From PALSA-1440 sp050011195 (GTDB taxonomy: Bacteria; Verrucomicrobiota; Verrucomicrobiia; Limisphaerales; UBA8199), in NCBI GenBank assembly GCA_050011195.1, contig JBEKJO010000007.1, positions 1 through 64,000 on the forward strand: a stretch of DNA of 64,000 nt, read 5' to 3'. Below, piece after piece: positions 35,354 through 43,755 of this stretch. The notes under the pieces were generated by a model. That model did not search any database. It was given only the letters and a program-made list of their open reading frames with translations, and was not told the origin of the DNA. How positions within the stretch are numbered: the stretch's first letter is position 1; each line of letters opens with the position of its first letter. The position numbers and the translations under genes are program-made.

Positions 35354-36696
35354 GGGGCGAGCAGCTCCCCCAGCGCTTTGACTGCCGCCTGAAGTTGATT
35401 CGGCGAAATCGTCAGCGGCGGGGTGAAGCCGATGACGTTCGAGTGCTCGCCTTCGGGCAAGAGAATGAAACCGCGCCGGAGCATGGTCTTGATGGTCTTA
35501 AGCACGGCCTCTGTGGCGGGAGCGCCATCCGGCAGACGAACTTCCAAACCCGCCAGAAGGCCCAGACCACGTGGCGCCACGTGGAGGGTCGAGGGCCGAA
35601 AGGCAAGGGTCGAGAGGGAGGCCAGCAAGAGTTTGCCCAGCTCGGCGCTGCGCGGCACCAGTTTGCGTGTCTTGATTTCCTTGATCTGCGCCAGCGCCAT
35701 CGCGCAGCCGACGGGATGGCCCAGGAAGGTGCTGGTGTGGATGGCCTCGCCGCTGGACGGCGGCCAAGCCGCGTCCATCAAGTCCGCGCGGCCAACGCAG
35801 GCTGAAAGCGGAAAGCCGCCGGTCAACGCTTTGCCCAGGCAAATCAGGTCCGGCACCGTCCCGGAGTGTTCGCAGGCAAACCATCTGCCGGTGCGCCCGA
35901 GGCCCGTGTAAATCTCATCCAGAATCAGCAGGGCGTGGTGCTCGTCACAAAGCCGGCGCAGCAGAGGCACGAATCCAAGCGGGGGAATGTTGATGCCGCC
36001 GCGCACCTGAACCGGCTCGACCAGAACCGCGCCAATCCTTTCGCGCCGGAAAAGGCGCCGCATTCGGGACTCGAGTTGAGCCAGGCGGTACACCTCGCCT
36101 GCTTTGGGGAAGGGCACGAAGCAGCCGAACTGGCCAAGCTGGCGGCGGAAAGGCAACCGGAAATGCGCGCGGTGCGTGGCATTGAGCGCGCCATAGCCAA
36201 GGCCGTGATAGGCGCCTTCAAAGGCAATCACACCCGGCTTGCCCGTCGCCAGTAGGGCGGTCTTGAGCGCGGCCTCCACCGCCTCGAAGCCGGAGTTGCA
36301 GAAGATTGTCTTGCCTCTGAATGCCGCCGCTCGGCGGCCACTGACTTTGGACTTTAGACTTTGGACTTTAGACTGCGTTCGCCATCGTTCGAACGTGATT
36401 CGGCTCAACTCCCGCGCGAGCTGCGCCTTGAGGGCGTGTGGATGCACGTCACCCATCGCATGGAGCAACCGTGCCATCTGCTGTTGCCCGGCCTTGACCA
36501 CGCGTGGATTGGCGTGTCCGGTCGCGGCCACGCCGAAGGCGGCGGTCAAGTCCAAGTACTTCTTCCCGTTCGCGTCCCAAACATGCACCCCCTGGGCGCG
36601 CTCCCAAACGATGGGCCACAAGCCCTCCGGTTCGATGAACGTGACGTTGCGCGATTCGTAGGCGCGCAGCAGTTGCAGGGTTTGGCGGGCGGTCAT
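35350..36696 (-). CDS. Class III pyridoxal-phosphate aminotransferase
   Basis: 448 residues. PLP site: LDEIYTGLGRTGRWFACE holds the Asp that contacts the pyridine nitrogen, and the Schiff-base Lys is in CLGKALTGGFPLSA. FCNSGFEAVEAALKTAL and EGAYHGLGYGAL are standard class III segments, and STFLGHPVGCAMALAQI closes the active site. Relatives include ornithine, 4-aminobutyrate and acetylornithine aminotransferases; the substrate cannot be fixed. Two repeat-derived stretches are translated in frame: RTQSKVQSLKSKVSGRRA (36341-36377 and flank) and LSTLAFRPSTLHV (35581-35617). It heads an operon with rsmA and the NUDIX gene. Confidence 0.88.
   Translation of the reverse strand: MTARQTLQLLRAYESRNVTFIEPEGLWPIVWERAQGVHVWDANGKKYLDLTAAFGVAATGHANPRVVKAGQQQMARLLHAMGDVHPHALKAQLARELSRITFERWRTQSKVQSLKSKVSGRRAAAFRGKTIFCNSGFEAVEAALKTALLATGKPGVIAFEGAYHGLGYGALNATHRAHFRLPFRRQLGQFGCFVPFPKAGEVYRLAQLESRMRRLFRRERIGAVLVEPVQVRGGINIPPLGFVPLLRRLCDEHHALLILDEIYTGLGRTGRWFACEHSGTVPDLICLGKALTGGFPLSACVGRADLMDAAWPPSSGEAIHTSTFLGHPVGCAMALAQIKEIKTRKLVPRSAELGKLLLASLSTLAFRPSTLHVAPRGLGLLAGLEVRLPDGAPATEAVLKTIKTMLRRGFILLPEGEHSNVIGFTPPLTISPNQLQAAVKALGELLAP
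35581..35617. repeat. GGTCGAG-type repeat inside the aminotransferase gene
   Basis: GGAGGGTCGAGGGCC and AAGGGTCGAGAGGGA are two related units giving LSTLAFRPSTLHV in a variable region of the protein. Short, so confidence is moderate. Confidence 0.55.
36341..36377. repeat. 14-nt tandem repeat inside the aminotransferase gene
   Basis: ACTTTGGACTTTAG occurs twice in perfect tandem (36344-36357 and 36358-36371) with partial units on both sides, next to a GCCGCCG/CGGCGGC inverted pair (about 36324-36338). It encodes QSKVQSLKSKV just before the FCNSGFEA motif. Confidence 0.8.
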
Positions 36697-36702
36697 CGGT
36701 GG

Positions 36703-37497
36703 TCAAACTCCTCGCTGCTCCGGTGCCCAGATCACTTTGTGCAACTGGACTTGGAACCGCACGGGCAACGCATCGGCAATGATCTTCTCGGCCAACTCCC
36801 GGCGGGAAATGGGTGTCTGTTCCGGCGGCGGCCTCTTGAGCGACTTGTCCTGCTGCTCCGGCGCGAGCGGATGGGCCCACGAGAACAACAGCGAGCAGAT
36901 CGAGTCGAGCTTGTGTTCGGCAATGCGTGCCTTGGCCCATTCGTAATCTTCCCTGGTGGCAATGACGAACTTGATCTCATCGGTGCTCTTGAGGTAGGGC
37001 AGGTTTTCCCAGCGATTGCGCGCGGCTTCGCCGCTCCCGGGGCATTTCAGGTCCATGATCCGCCGCACGCGCGGGTCAACCGGCGAAACGTCGTGCGCGC
37101 CGCTGGTTTCGAGCAGGACGGTGAAGCCGTCGTCGCAGAGCGCCTGCATAAGCGGCAGGGAATTCTTCTGGAGCAGCGGCTCGCCGCCGGTGAGTTCGAC
37201 GAGCGGCAGACGCTGCACGGTGGGGCAGCTCGCCCGCAGGGGGCCGGAGGCCCCCTCCACCGGCAGACCGGAGGTCTGCCCCACCGGCTTGCCGAATGGC
37301 TTGGCCAACTGGTGGATTTCCGAGCGTATGTCCGCCAGCGTTTTCTTATCTCCTTCGGCAAACGCATACGCGGTGTCGCAGTAGGAGCAGCGCAGGTCAC
37401 ACGCGGCGAGCCGGATAAAGATGCACGGCAAACCCGCGAACGTGCTCTCGCCTTGCAGGCTCAGATAGATTTCGTTGACGACCAGTGTGTCCGGCAT
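36703..37497 (-). CDS. queE: 7-carboxy-7-deazaguanine synthase (radical SAM), with in-frame palindrome
   Basis: Converts carboxytetrahydropterin to 7-carboxy-7-deazaguanine on the path to queuosine. 264 residues; ends in IWAPEQRGV. The opening NEIYLSLQGESTFAGLP is the QueE signature, and the cluster cysteines are Cys33, Cys37 and Cys40 (CDLRCSYC). ELTGGEPLLQ and LLETSGAHDVSP follow. Codons about 71-93 are an inserted double-hairpin element (37219-37285). The ATG at 37497 starts at the family N-terminus; upstream frame is spurious. queA, a later step, is at 60.5 kb. Confidence 0.92.
   Translation of the reverse strand: MPDTLVVNEIYLSLQGESTFAGLPCIFIRLAACDLRCSYCDTAYAFAEGDKKTLADIRSEIHQLAKPFGKPVGQTSGLPVEGASGPLRASCPTVQRLPLVELTGGEPLLQKNSLPLMQALCDDGFTVLLETSGAHDVSPVDPRVRRIMDLKCPGSGEAARNRWENLPYLKSTDEIKFVIATREDYEWAKARIAEHKLDSICSLLFSWAHPLAPEQQDKSLKRPPPEQTPISRRELAEKIIADALPVRFQVQLHKVIWAPEQRGV
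37219..37285. repeat. Cruciform-like palindromic element inside queE
   Basis: Outer arms GGTGGGGCAG (37219-37228) and CTGCCCCACC (37276-37285) enclose two perfect hairpins, both with GGA loops: 37239-37255 (GGGGGCC stem) and 37262-37280 (GGCAGACC stem). The RNA would form a junction with two identical-loop stems. Translated in frame as GQTSGLPVEGASGPLRAS. Confidence 0.9.
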
Positions 37498-37525
37498 CGG
37501 CAGCAATGTAGCCAGTTGTGAGCAT

Positions 37526-37555
37526 TTTTGAATGGTGATTTTTGAATTTCGATTG
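37526..37555 (+). repeat. 30-bp inverted repeat, left copy, flanking the S23/IVS gene
   Basis: The reverse complement of this segment matches 37984-38013 at 28 of 30 positions. It is AT-rich (GATTTTTGAATTTC core), unlike the surroundings, and lies 28 bp upstream of the queE start. Confidence 0.9.
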
Positions 37556-37628
37556 GAAGAGCCGCGCACGACTGCCATAACGGGGCCTCGTGGCAAGTCA
37601 ACAATGGGACATCACAATCTACAATACT

Positions 37629-37982
37629 ATGACTGAATCCGAAATGAAGCAGCGAACCAAGGTTTTTGCCCTGCGTATAATCAAACTGGTAAACAGCTTG
37701 TCGAAAGAACTGGTGGCTCGGCGACTGGGCGATCAGTTGCTTCGTTCCGGCACTTCCGTCGCGGCCAATTACCGCGCGGCCTGCCAGGCACGCTCGCGAG
37801 CTGACTTCATCAGCAAGCTGGGAATCGTCGAGGAAGAGGCCGACGAATCTGCTCTGTGGCTGGAATTGCTCATTGAGAGCGGCCTGGTGCCCCAACTCCG
37901 CTTGGAGAAACTGCTGGATGAAGCCAACCAGTTAACCGCGATCATCGTGGCCTCCCGCAAGTCCACAGCCGGCCTGCGCTGA
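37629..37982 (+). CDS. Four-helix-bundle protein of the S23/IVS (23S rRNA intervening sequence) family
   Basis: 117 residues, all helical. The family pattern is clear: FALRIIKLVNSL near the start, LGDQLLRSGTSVAANYRAAC and FISKLGIVEEEADESALWLE, then LLDEANQLTAIIVASRKS at the end. Members were first found in intervening sequences of 23S rRNA genes of Leptospira and Coxiella and also occur scattered in genomes; function unknown, possibly nucleic-acid binding or diversity-generating-retroelement accessory. Here the gene sits between 30-bp inverted repeats, which looks like a cassette. ATG at 37629 starts at the usual N-terminus. Confidence 0.88.
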   Translation: MTESEMKQRTKVFALRIIKLVNSLSKELVARRLGDQLLRSGTSVAANYRAACQARSRADFISKLGIVEEEADESALWLELLIESGLVPQLRLEKLLDEANQLTAIIVASRKSTAGLR

Positions 37983-37983
37983 A

Positions 37984-38013
37984 CAATCGAAATTCAAAAA
38001 TCATAATTCAAAA
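37984..38013 (-). repeat. 30-bp inverted repeat, right copy, flanking the S23/IVS gene
   Basis: CAATCGAAATTCAAAAATCA begins right after the IVS stop codon. An extra ATTCAAAAATC unit overlaps it, giving an 'aattcaaaaatc' tandem feel typical of dispersed short repeats. Confidence 0.9.
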
Positions 38014-38041
38014 ATCAAGAACCTCCCCTATACTCCAGCCC

Positions 38042-39298
38042 ATGGAAATCTACGATCATCCGACTTTCCGGATGGCCTGCCAGCAGTTTGACCTGGTGGC
38101 GGACTATCTGCAAATGCCCGCCGCCGAGCGCGACCGGGTCAAATACCCCAAGCGCTCCATGACGGTCGCCTTGCCGATTCATCGGGACGACGGCTCCACA
38201 CAGGTGTTCACGGGCTACCGCGTGCAGCATCACCTCACCCTCGGCCCGACTAAGGGCGGGTTGCGTTTTCACCCCGACGTGACGCTCGGCGAAGTGGCGG
38301 CACTGGCGATGTGGATGAGTTGGAAATGCGGCCTGACGGGCCTGCCCTACGGCGGCGCCAAAGGTGGTGTCGCTTGCGATCCCGGCAAGCTGTCGAAAAG
38401 GGAACTGGAGCGTGTGACTCGCCGTTATACGCAGGAAATGATTCCGTTCATCGGCCCGCAAATTGATGTGATGGCACCCGACCTGGGCACTAACGAACAG
38501 GTCATGGCTTGGATGATGGACACCTACTCGGTCCACGTCGGCGCCACCGTGCCCAGCATCGTCACCGGCAAACCCGTCGGGCTCGGCGGTTCGCTGGGCC
38601 GGCGCGAGGCCACCGGCCGCGGCGTGGGCTACCTCGTCAACCGCGCCACCGACACCATCGGGTTGGACATCAGCAAAGCCACGGCCACGGTCCAGGGCTT
38701 CGGCAACGTCGGCTCGGTCGCCGCGCTCTCGCTCGCCCGCTACGGGGTGAAGGTTCTGGCGGTGACCGATGCCTTTGGCGGTGTTTACAACTCGAACGGA
38801 TTGGACCTTTGGGGGCTCGAAAAGCACGCCGCCGGCAACAAGACCGTGACCGGCTTCCCGGAAGCCGAGCCTATCACCAACGAGCAACTGCTGATGCTGC
38901 CGTGTGACATCCTTGTGCCTGCTGCCCTGGAGCGGCAGATCACCGCGGCCAACGCCGGCAAAATCCAGTGTCGCATCATCGCCGAGGCCGCCAACGGCCC
39001 CACCACACCCGAGGCAGACGTGATTTTGAATCAGCGCCCGGAAATCTTCATCCTCCCGGACGTGCTGTGCAACGCGGGCGGCGTGGTGGTGTCCTACTTT
39101 GAGTGGGTGCAGGACCTGCAGAGCTTCTTCTGGGGGGAAACCGAGGTGGTCGATAAGCTGTTCCGCATTCTGGAAACGGCCTACACGCAAGTTGTCTCCC
39201 TGAGCCGCAAACAGAAAATCCCCATGCGCATCGCCGCGCTGAGCCTCGGCATCAAACGGGTGCAGGAAGCGAAACGGATCAGGGGATTGTTTCCGTAG
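38042..39298 (+). CDS. gdhA: Glu/Leu/Phe/Val dehydrogenase (glutamate dehydrogenase)
   Basis: 418 residues, hexameric GDH size. Catalytic domain: TGYRVQHHLTLGPTKGGLRF and GLPYGGAKGGVACDP supply the substrate-binding and catalytic lysines; DVMAPDLGTNEQVMAWM follows. NAD(P) domain: VQGFGNVGSVAALSLA with a GxGxxG-like loop, and AEAANGPTTPEAD near the end. Overall pattern matches NAD- or NADP-dependent glutamate dehydrogenase of the GdhA/RocG group; cofactor choice is not determined. It starts 28 bp after the inverted repeat, so its promoter region may have been rewired by that insertion. Confidence 0.93.
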   Translation: MEIYDHPTFRMACQQFDLVADYLQMPAAERDRVKYPKRSMTVALPIHRDDGSTQVFTGYRVQHHLTLGPTKGGLRFHPDVTLGEVAALAMWMSWKCGLTGLPYGGAKGGVACDPGKLSKRELERVTRRYTQEMIPFIGPQIDVMAPDLGTNEQVMAWMMDTYSVHVGATVPSIVTGKPVGLGGSLGRREATGRGVGYLVNRATDTIGLDISKATATVQGFGNVGSVAALSLARYGVKVLAVTDAFGGVYNSNGLDLWGLEKHAAGNKTVTGFPEAEPITNEQLLMLPCDILVPAALERQITAANAGKIQCRIIAEAANGPTTPEADVILNQRPEIFILPDVLCNAGGVVVSYFEWVQDLQSFFWGETEVVDKLFRILETAYTQVVSLSRKQKIPMRIAALSLGIKRVQEAKRIRGLFP

Positions 39299-39385
39299 AG
39301 CCGGACGGGGAAGCATCTGGAATTGGGAACTCAGGAACTCAGGAATTCCTCTCCTGAGTCCCAAATCCCCAATTTCAGCCCTTTC

Positions 39386-39802
39386 CTATTCCAGGCCGCG
39401 CTCGAACAGATCGTCCTCATCCAGCCCGAGGTAGTGGCCCAGTTCGTGCAGGTAGGTGGTATGCACCTCTTCGCGGAAGAATTCTTCATCGGCCTCAGCC
39501 AGGTCCCAGAGGTTTTCCAGGAAGAGAATGATCTGCGGCGGCAGGGGCAGTGCGGTGGTCTCTTCGCAGGCGAATTCCGGCCCGACAAACAGGCCGAGCG
39601 TGTCGGGCTCAATGCCGTCGCGGCGATGCGCGGCGTTGGGCCGGCGTTCGAAGGTGACCGGCAGCGCCTCCGCGCGGTCGCGGAGCGGCTTAGGCAGCGC
39701 GGCCAGCGTCGCTTTCACTTCCTCCAGCGCGAGGGCGGGGAGTTTTTGCCAGTCGAGGCGCACGTTGGGTTCAATTGTAAAGCAAGGTTCGGGGAAGCGC
39801 AT
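39386..39802 (-). CDS. Small zincin-like metallopeptidase family protein
   Basis: 138 residues. The conserved zinc motif HELGHYLGLDEDDLFERGL lies at the C-terminus, giving two His ligands and a catalytic Glu. This matches the short 'metallopeptidase family' (DUF1025-type zincins) whose activity is largely untested. The N-terminal part has LPVTFERRP and LGLFVGPEF segments common to the family. No neighbour indicates a pathway. Confidence 0.85.
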   Translation of the reverse strand: MRFPEPCFTIEPNVRLDWQKLPALALEEVKATLAALPKPLRDRAEALPVTFERRPNAAHRRDGIEPDTLGLFVGPEFACEETTALPLPPQIILFLENLWDLAEADEEFFREEVHTTYLHELGHYLGLDEDDLFERGLE

Positions 39803-39912
39803 CTTCGCATTTCAGCCGGCGGAATCCTCTTTCCCCCATGGGTAAGGTTTTCCCGTGAGTCAACGCGCAGGCCATCGCCGTGGAGCGAGGGCGACCTCTG
39901 TCGGCAGCACTT

Positions 39913-41373
39913 CTAACGGCGGCGTTTCGGCTTGGTCAGGGCAACGAGCAGAGCGGTCCAGAAGACCAGGGTCAAAGAGAGGAGGGGGACAATCCACATG
40001 GGCAGCAGGTTGTGCGTTTCGGCAACGCTGACTCCATACCAGGACGCCGCCCACACGTCGAACCGCAGATTGAATATTGCCAGCATCAGGGCGCAACACG
40101 AAGCCAGTTGTCCAAGGTACGCCCGCGCCACGGCCAATCCGGTCAGGCCCCGAAGATTGAAGAAATGCCAAACGCCCAGCCCCGCCATCAACCCCACAAT
40201 GATCGCGGTTGTCAATCGGTCATGTGCCCGCCACGCCAGAAAAATCACGCCCCAAAACAACATCAGATGTGTGCCGGCCACCACCGCCACGCGTGTGCCC
40301 GGCTCCATCGCCGTCGTGGCCGGTTGACGGATTTCGCCGGGCCCTTCGTCCGGTTGGGACTTTGCCTGAATCCGCCGGAGCATCACGATGATCCATGTGG
40401 CCATGACCATAGCATAGAACCACCAGAAGCCCGCCACCGCGGCAAAGCAAATCCGGTCATTCCACCCACAGTGGCTTCCCAAGGCTCGCACGGCATACTG
40501 ACCACCGAGGGCAAATCCCAACACCAAAATCCAGGTGACGATGAGTTCGATCTGTTTGGCGCGGCGTTCGCGCCCGGTGGCGCCACGGATCATCAGCCAT
40601 TGGGCCGCGAAGCCAGCCAACACTCCAATAAAGGGTGCCAGACACGCGGCCAGAAGACCCGATTTGGCCGCCGCCGTGCCTTTCGCTGCCGCGCCCACAC
40701 TGACGGCTGCCGCCGGACCCGCCGCCGCCAAGGGCAGCATCGCGAGCACGGCGCCCGAAAACGCCTGGTTCGGCGCCGTGCGGCGCAAGGTATTTTCCAC
40801 GAAGGCCTGCACTTCTTCCTGCAAGAGCTTGCGTCCGCGCGACAGCCGTTGCTTGACGGCGTCCTCGGACAATTCCAAGGCCCCCGCGACGCGCTCGATG
40901 GATTGGTGTTCGCGATAAAACAGGATGAGCGGTTCCCGGTAAAGTTCGGGGATTCTCTCCAACGCCCGCCACAGAATGGCCTCTTCCTCGCGGCTGATGG
41001 CTTGTTCCGACGGCAGCGCGTCGCGTGCCGGCGAGTCAGCCACCGCTTCCAATGGCTGGGCATCATGCACCGGTTCACGACCTTCCTGGTAAAGGTGTTT
41101 GTGAATCCGGTTGCGGACAATGCCGCAGAGCCAGGCGCGAAGTTTCTCCGGTTCCCGCAGGAGCCGGAGATGCTTCCAGGCGGTAATGAATGTCTCCTGG
41201 GCCACGTCCTCGCTCATGCCCAGGTTGCCGATGCGGCTGTAAGCCAGCGAGCAAATCAATATCTGGTAGCGCGAGACAATGCGGCTGAAGCCGTCACGGT
41301 CGCCGGCCAGGGTGCGTGATACCAGTTCGGCATCGCTGCATTCCGTTGCGGTCATAGTTTCATCTGTCATCAT
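39913..41373 (-). CDS. ECF-type RNA polymerase sigma factor fused to a C-terminal multi-pass membrane domain
   Basis: 486 residues. Residues about 15-95 are sigma-2 (SRIVSRYQILICSLAYSRIG, AQETFITAWKHL) and 130-190 sigma-4 (IPELYREPLILFYREHQS, LSEDAVKQRLSRGRKLLQEE). After about residue 205 roughly seven hydrophobic segments follow (for example VTWILVLGFALGGQYAV and FWWFYAMVMATWIIVML), ending in KPKRRR. No separate anti-sigma gene adjoins it, so the membrane domain probably tethers or regulates the sigma in cis. ECF fusions of this kind are known in some phyla. Target promoters are unknown. Confidence 0.85.
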   Translation of the reverse strand: MMTDETMTATECSDAELVSRTLAGDRDGFSRIVSRYQILICSLAYSRIGNLGMSEDVAQETFITAWKHLRLLREPEKLRAWLCGIVRNRIHKHLYQEGREPVHDAQPLEAVADSPARDALPSEQAISREEEAILWRALERIPELYREPLILFYREHQSIERVAGALELSEDAVKQRLSRGRKLLQEEVQAFVENTLRRTAPNQAFSGAVLAMLPLAAAGPAAAVSVGAAAKGTAAAKSGLLAACLAPFIGVLAGFAAQWLMIRGATGRERRAKQIELIVTWILVLGFALGGQYAVRALGSHCGWNDRICFAAVAGFWWFYAMVMATWIIVMLRRIQAKSQPDEGPGEIRQPATTAMEPGTRVAVVAGTHLMLFWGVIFLAWRAHDRLTTAIIVGLMAGLGVWHFFNLRGLTGLAVARAYLGQLASCCALMLAIFNLRFDVWAASWYGVSVAETHNLLPMWIVPLLSLTLVFWTALLVALTKPKRRR

Positions 41374-41489
41374 ATCATTGAATACGTCCCGATAAAGGGC
41401 AAAGAGGTGACAGAAGAAACTGCAAAAGCAAATATCTGTGAGAAATCCACCGGTATTGGGGCAGCCCGTCCGCAGGCTGGCCGCCCAGC

Positions 41490-43154
41490 TTAGATATTTG
41501 GCAGCAAATCGAAATATTCGTCGTCTTCATTTTTGCCACCCTCTCCCTTGCCGAGCGCTTTCTCGTCTTCAACAAATTCGATCGATTCAATCCATTTCAC
41601 CATTTTGTAGCCGAGCTGATTTTCCACACGCAGTCTCAGAGGAGCGCCATAAACTTCTGTCAACGGCTGGTAGTTCATCTCATAGGCCAGAATGCATTCC
41701 GGCTTCAGGACGTTGGCCAGCGTCTGGGTGTCATAATAAACCCCGCCGTAAAGTCCCTCGCCGAATGATAAGAAAGCGACGACTTTGGCTTTCGGCGTGG
41801 GTTTCACGAGTTCGACGATCTTGCTCATCGGCACGCCCGCCCAATGGGCAATGCCTGACCAGCCTTGGATGCAGTGGTGGAGACTGATGTGTTCCTTGCG
41901 GACGAGATGTTTGAGGTCGGCAAGAGACAGGCTGAGTGGATGTTCCACCAAACCGCCGATTTTCAGCCGGAAATCTTTGAATCCACCTTCGGCGAGGCGT
42001 TTCCATTCGTTGCTTACGGGAAGTTTCCCGTTCGGCCAGAAAAAGGGAGAAATGTCGTCTTTGGAGTACCGCTCCCTGGGATGAAACCGATTGAGCGCAT
42101 TCAGAAAGGGCACAGCGAGAAATCGGTGCAGGTGCTGCACCTTGCGCGGGAATCTCCAGGCAATGAAATGTGCCATTGCCCAGGAAGCCACCACGCTTCC
42201 GATGGCGGTCAATCCGACGATCAGGCCGATTGGATTTTGATCGTCCGTCCCGACGGCGATGTGATTCATGTTCCGAACAAATCCCGTGGCGACCACCAGG
42301 CTGACATGCACGAGGAGGAAACTGAGGTATCCGACCAGCAGGAGAAAATGCAAAGACCGGGCGGCCTGGCGTCCGCCAAAGAGTTTCGGAAACCAGGGGA
42401 AACGGTTGTCGAGAGCCGGCGACATGGCCAGGCCGGTTAGCAGCGAAAGCGGGACCATGACAAAAATGACGCCAAAGTAGGAGAGTTGTTGCAGCGGGTT
42501 GTAATGGTAAAAACCGTTCGGTTCGACCGGCATCTGGAAAGTGACATAATGCTCGAACGTATTCCAGGCTTGCGGAATGATTTCCCACGAGGTCGGGACG
42601 AGGCGTTTCCACTGATCGGTGCAAAAGAGTAGCACCACGAAAAGGAATCCGTTGAGCAGAAACCCACAGAGACTGAGGAAATGCCACGACCTCGCCCTCC
42701 CGACGGTGTGCCGGTATCCTGGCAGCGCCAACAGCGGTGAGAGGTAACGGGCGTCGTCCTTGGCAGTCCAAAGGCGGTCCTGGGGAACCGCGAGCGGCGT
42801 GAAACGTATCCACTCGCTGCCTGGGGTGCAATCGCGGTTCCAATACAGGCGTGGGTGATCCGCCAGGATCGACAGTCCACTGCGGGCCAGCAACATGAGG
42901 AAGAAAAAGTTGAAGAGATGTGTGAGCCGCAGCCACGCGGGGAATCCGTGCGGAGTCGGGAGCCGAAGAGGATCAAAGGGATAATTCGACGGTTCAGAAG
43001 GCAGACCGAAAATCAGATATTGCAACCAAGCCAGAAAAATCGGGATGGCAACGACGGTACAAATTAACGCGAGGGTTGAGCGATTCATCCAGACATAAAG
43101 CGAGCGATCCGCTGGAAAGTGGACCGCGCGGTGTGCGTGGTTGAACGTTGGCAT
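41490..43154 (-). CDS. Cytochrome b561-type membrane domain fused to molybdopterin-dependent oxidoreductase
   Basis: 554 residues. The N-terminal ~340 residues have about five membrane helices with His residues suited to b-heme binding (RLTHLFNFFFLMLLARSG, RSLHFLLLVGYLSFLLVHVS). The C-terminal ~200 residues resemble the sulfite-oxidase/YedY-like Mo domain: HPLSLSLADLKHL, the Mo-ligand Cys in HHCIQGWSGIAHWAGVP, and NYQPLTEVYGAPLRLRVEN near the end. This joins in one chain what MsrP/MsrQ or YedYZ do as two proteins. No Tat signal is visible because the Mo domain follows membrane helices. Starts 1 bp after the DUF488 stop (TAACATG). Confidence 0.85.
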   Translation of the reverse strand: MPTFNHAHRAVHFPADRSLYVWMNRSTLALICTVVAIPIFLAWLQYLIFGLPSEPSNYPFDPLRLPTPHGFPAWLRLTHLFNFFFLMLLARSGLSILADHPRLYWNRDCTPGSEWIRFTPLAVPQDRLWTAKDDARYLSPLLALPGYRHTVGRARSWHFLSLCGFLLNGFLFVVLLFCTDQWKRLVPTSWEIIPQAWNTFEHYVTFQMPVEPNGFYHYNPLQQLSYFGVIFVMVPLSLLTGLAMSPALDNRFPWFPKLFGGRQAARSLHFLLLVGYLSFLLVHVSLVVATGFVRNMNHIAVGTDDQNPIGLIVGLTAIGSVVASWAMAHFIAWRFPRKVQHLHRFLAVPFLNALNRFHPRERYSKDDISPFFWPNGKLPVSNEWKRLAEGGFKDFRLKIGGLVEHPLSLSLADLKHLVRKEHISLHHCIQGWSGIAHWAGVPMSKIVELVKPTPKAKVVAFLSFGEGLYGGVYYDTQTLANVLKPECILAYEMNYQPLTEVYGAPLRLRVENQLGYKMVKWIESIEFVEDEKALGKGEGGKNEDDEYFDLLPNI

Positions 43155-43155
43155 G

Positions 43156-43755
43156 TTAGCCGGCGTAGATGATATGCGCCCCCTTTACTCTCGCAAAAGG
43201 GGTGAGGGCATGAACCTGGCGGTGAGTCGCACTCAGGATGTCCTCCGTCTGGATTCCGCGAACCAGCAACGCATCCGCGATGAGCGAGCGATGACAGCGC
43301 CACGGCACCGCTTCGGCACACATCACGGCTATCCGGTCCTGGTAGGCCAATTGAATCAACTCGTCCAAGGCTTTTCCAAACTCCTGGGTCTGCATGTAAT
43401 CCGCGTAGCCGCGAAAAGAGGCGTTTCGCCAGCCGGTGTTAGGGGAATTGCGTGTCGTATGACGCAGCCCGCCGAGTTGTGCCATATGCACGTAGCCGAT
43501 GCCGGCAGCCTGCAGTGAGCCGGGCAAGGCGTCGCGATTGAACTGGGGATTGTGCCTCGAACGCGGCACCGTGCGGACGTCCACCACGCGAGTTACGGCG
43601 TGGGCCTGAAGCAAACGGATAAATTCTTCGAGCGTGCGTGTGGAATGGCCAATCGTCAACACCTTCGGCAGAGCTTCTATGTTGTCCTTCTCGCCTCCTC
43701 GCCTTCGCCCTTCAGGACAACTTCGTTCCGGCTTCAGATGATTTGCAGTTTTCAC
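43156..43755 (-). CDS. DUF488 family protein
   Basis: 199 residues. DUF488 hallmarks: TIGHSTRTLEEFIRLLQAH, DVRTVPRSRHNPQF, YVHMAQLGG and the Cys-containing CAEAVPWRCHRSLIADAL. Function is unknown; the fold has been compared to nucleoside-related enzymes. It is coupled to the following oxidoreductase gene, separated by one base. The N-terminal 30 residues are charged and could be overcalled. Confidence 0.87.
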   Translation of the reverse strand: MKTANHLKPERSCPEGRRRGGEKDNIEALPKVLTIGHSTRTLEEFIRLLQAHAVTRVVDVRTVPRSRHNPQFNRDALPGSLQAAGIGYVHMAQLGGLRHTTRNSPNTGWRNASFRGYADYMQTQEFGKALDELIQLAYQDRIAVMCAEAVPWRCHRSLIADALLVRGIQTEDILSATHRQVHALTPFARVKGAHIIYAG

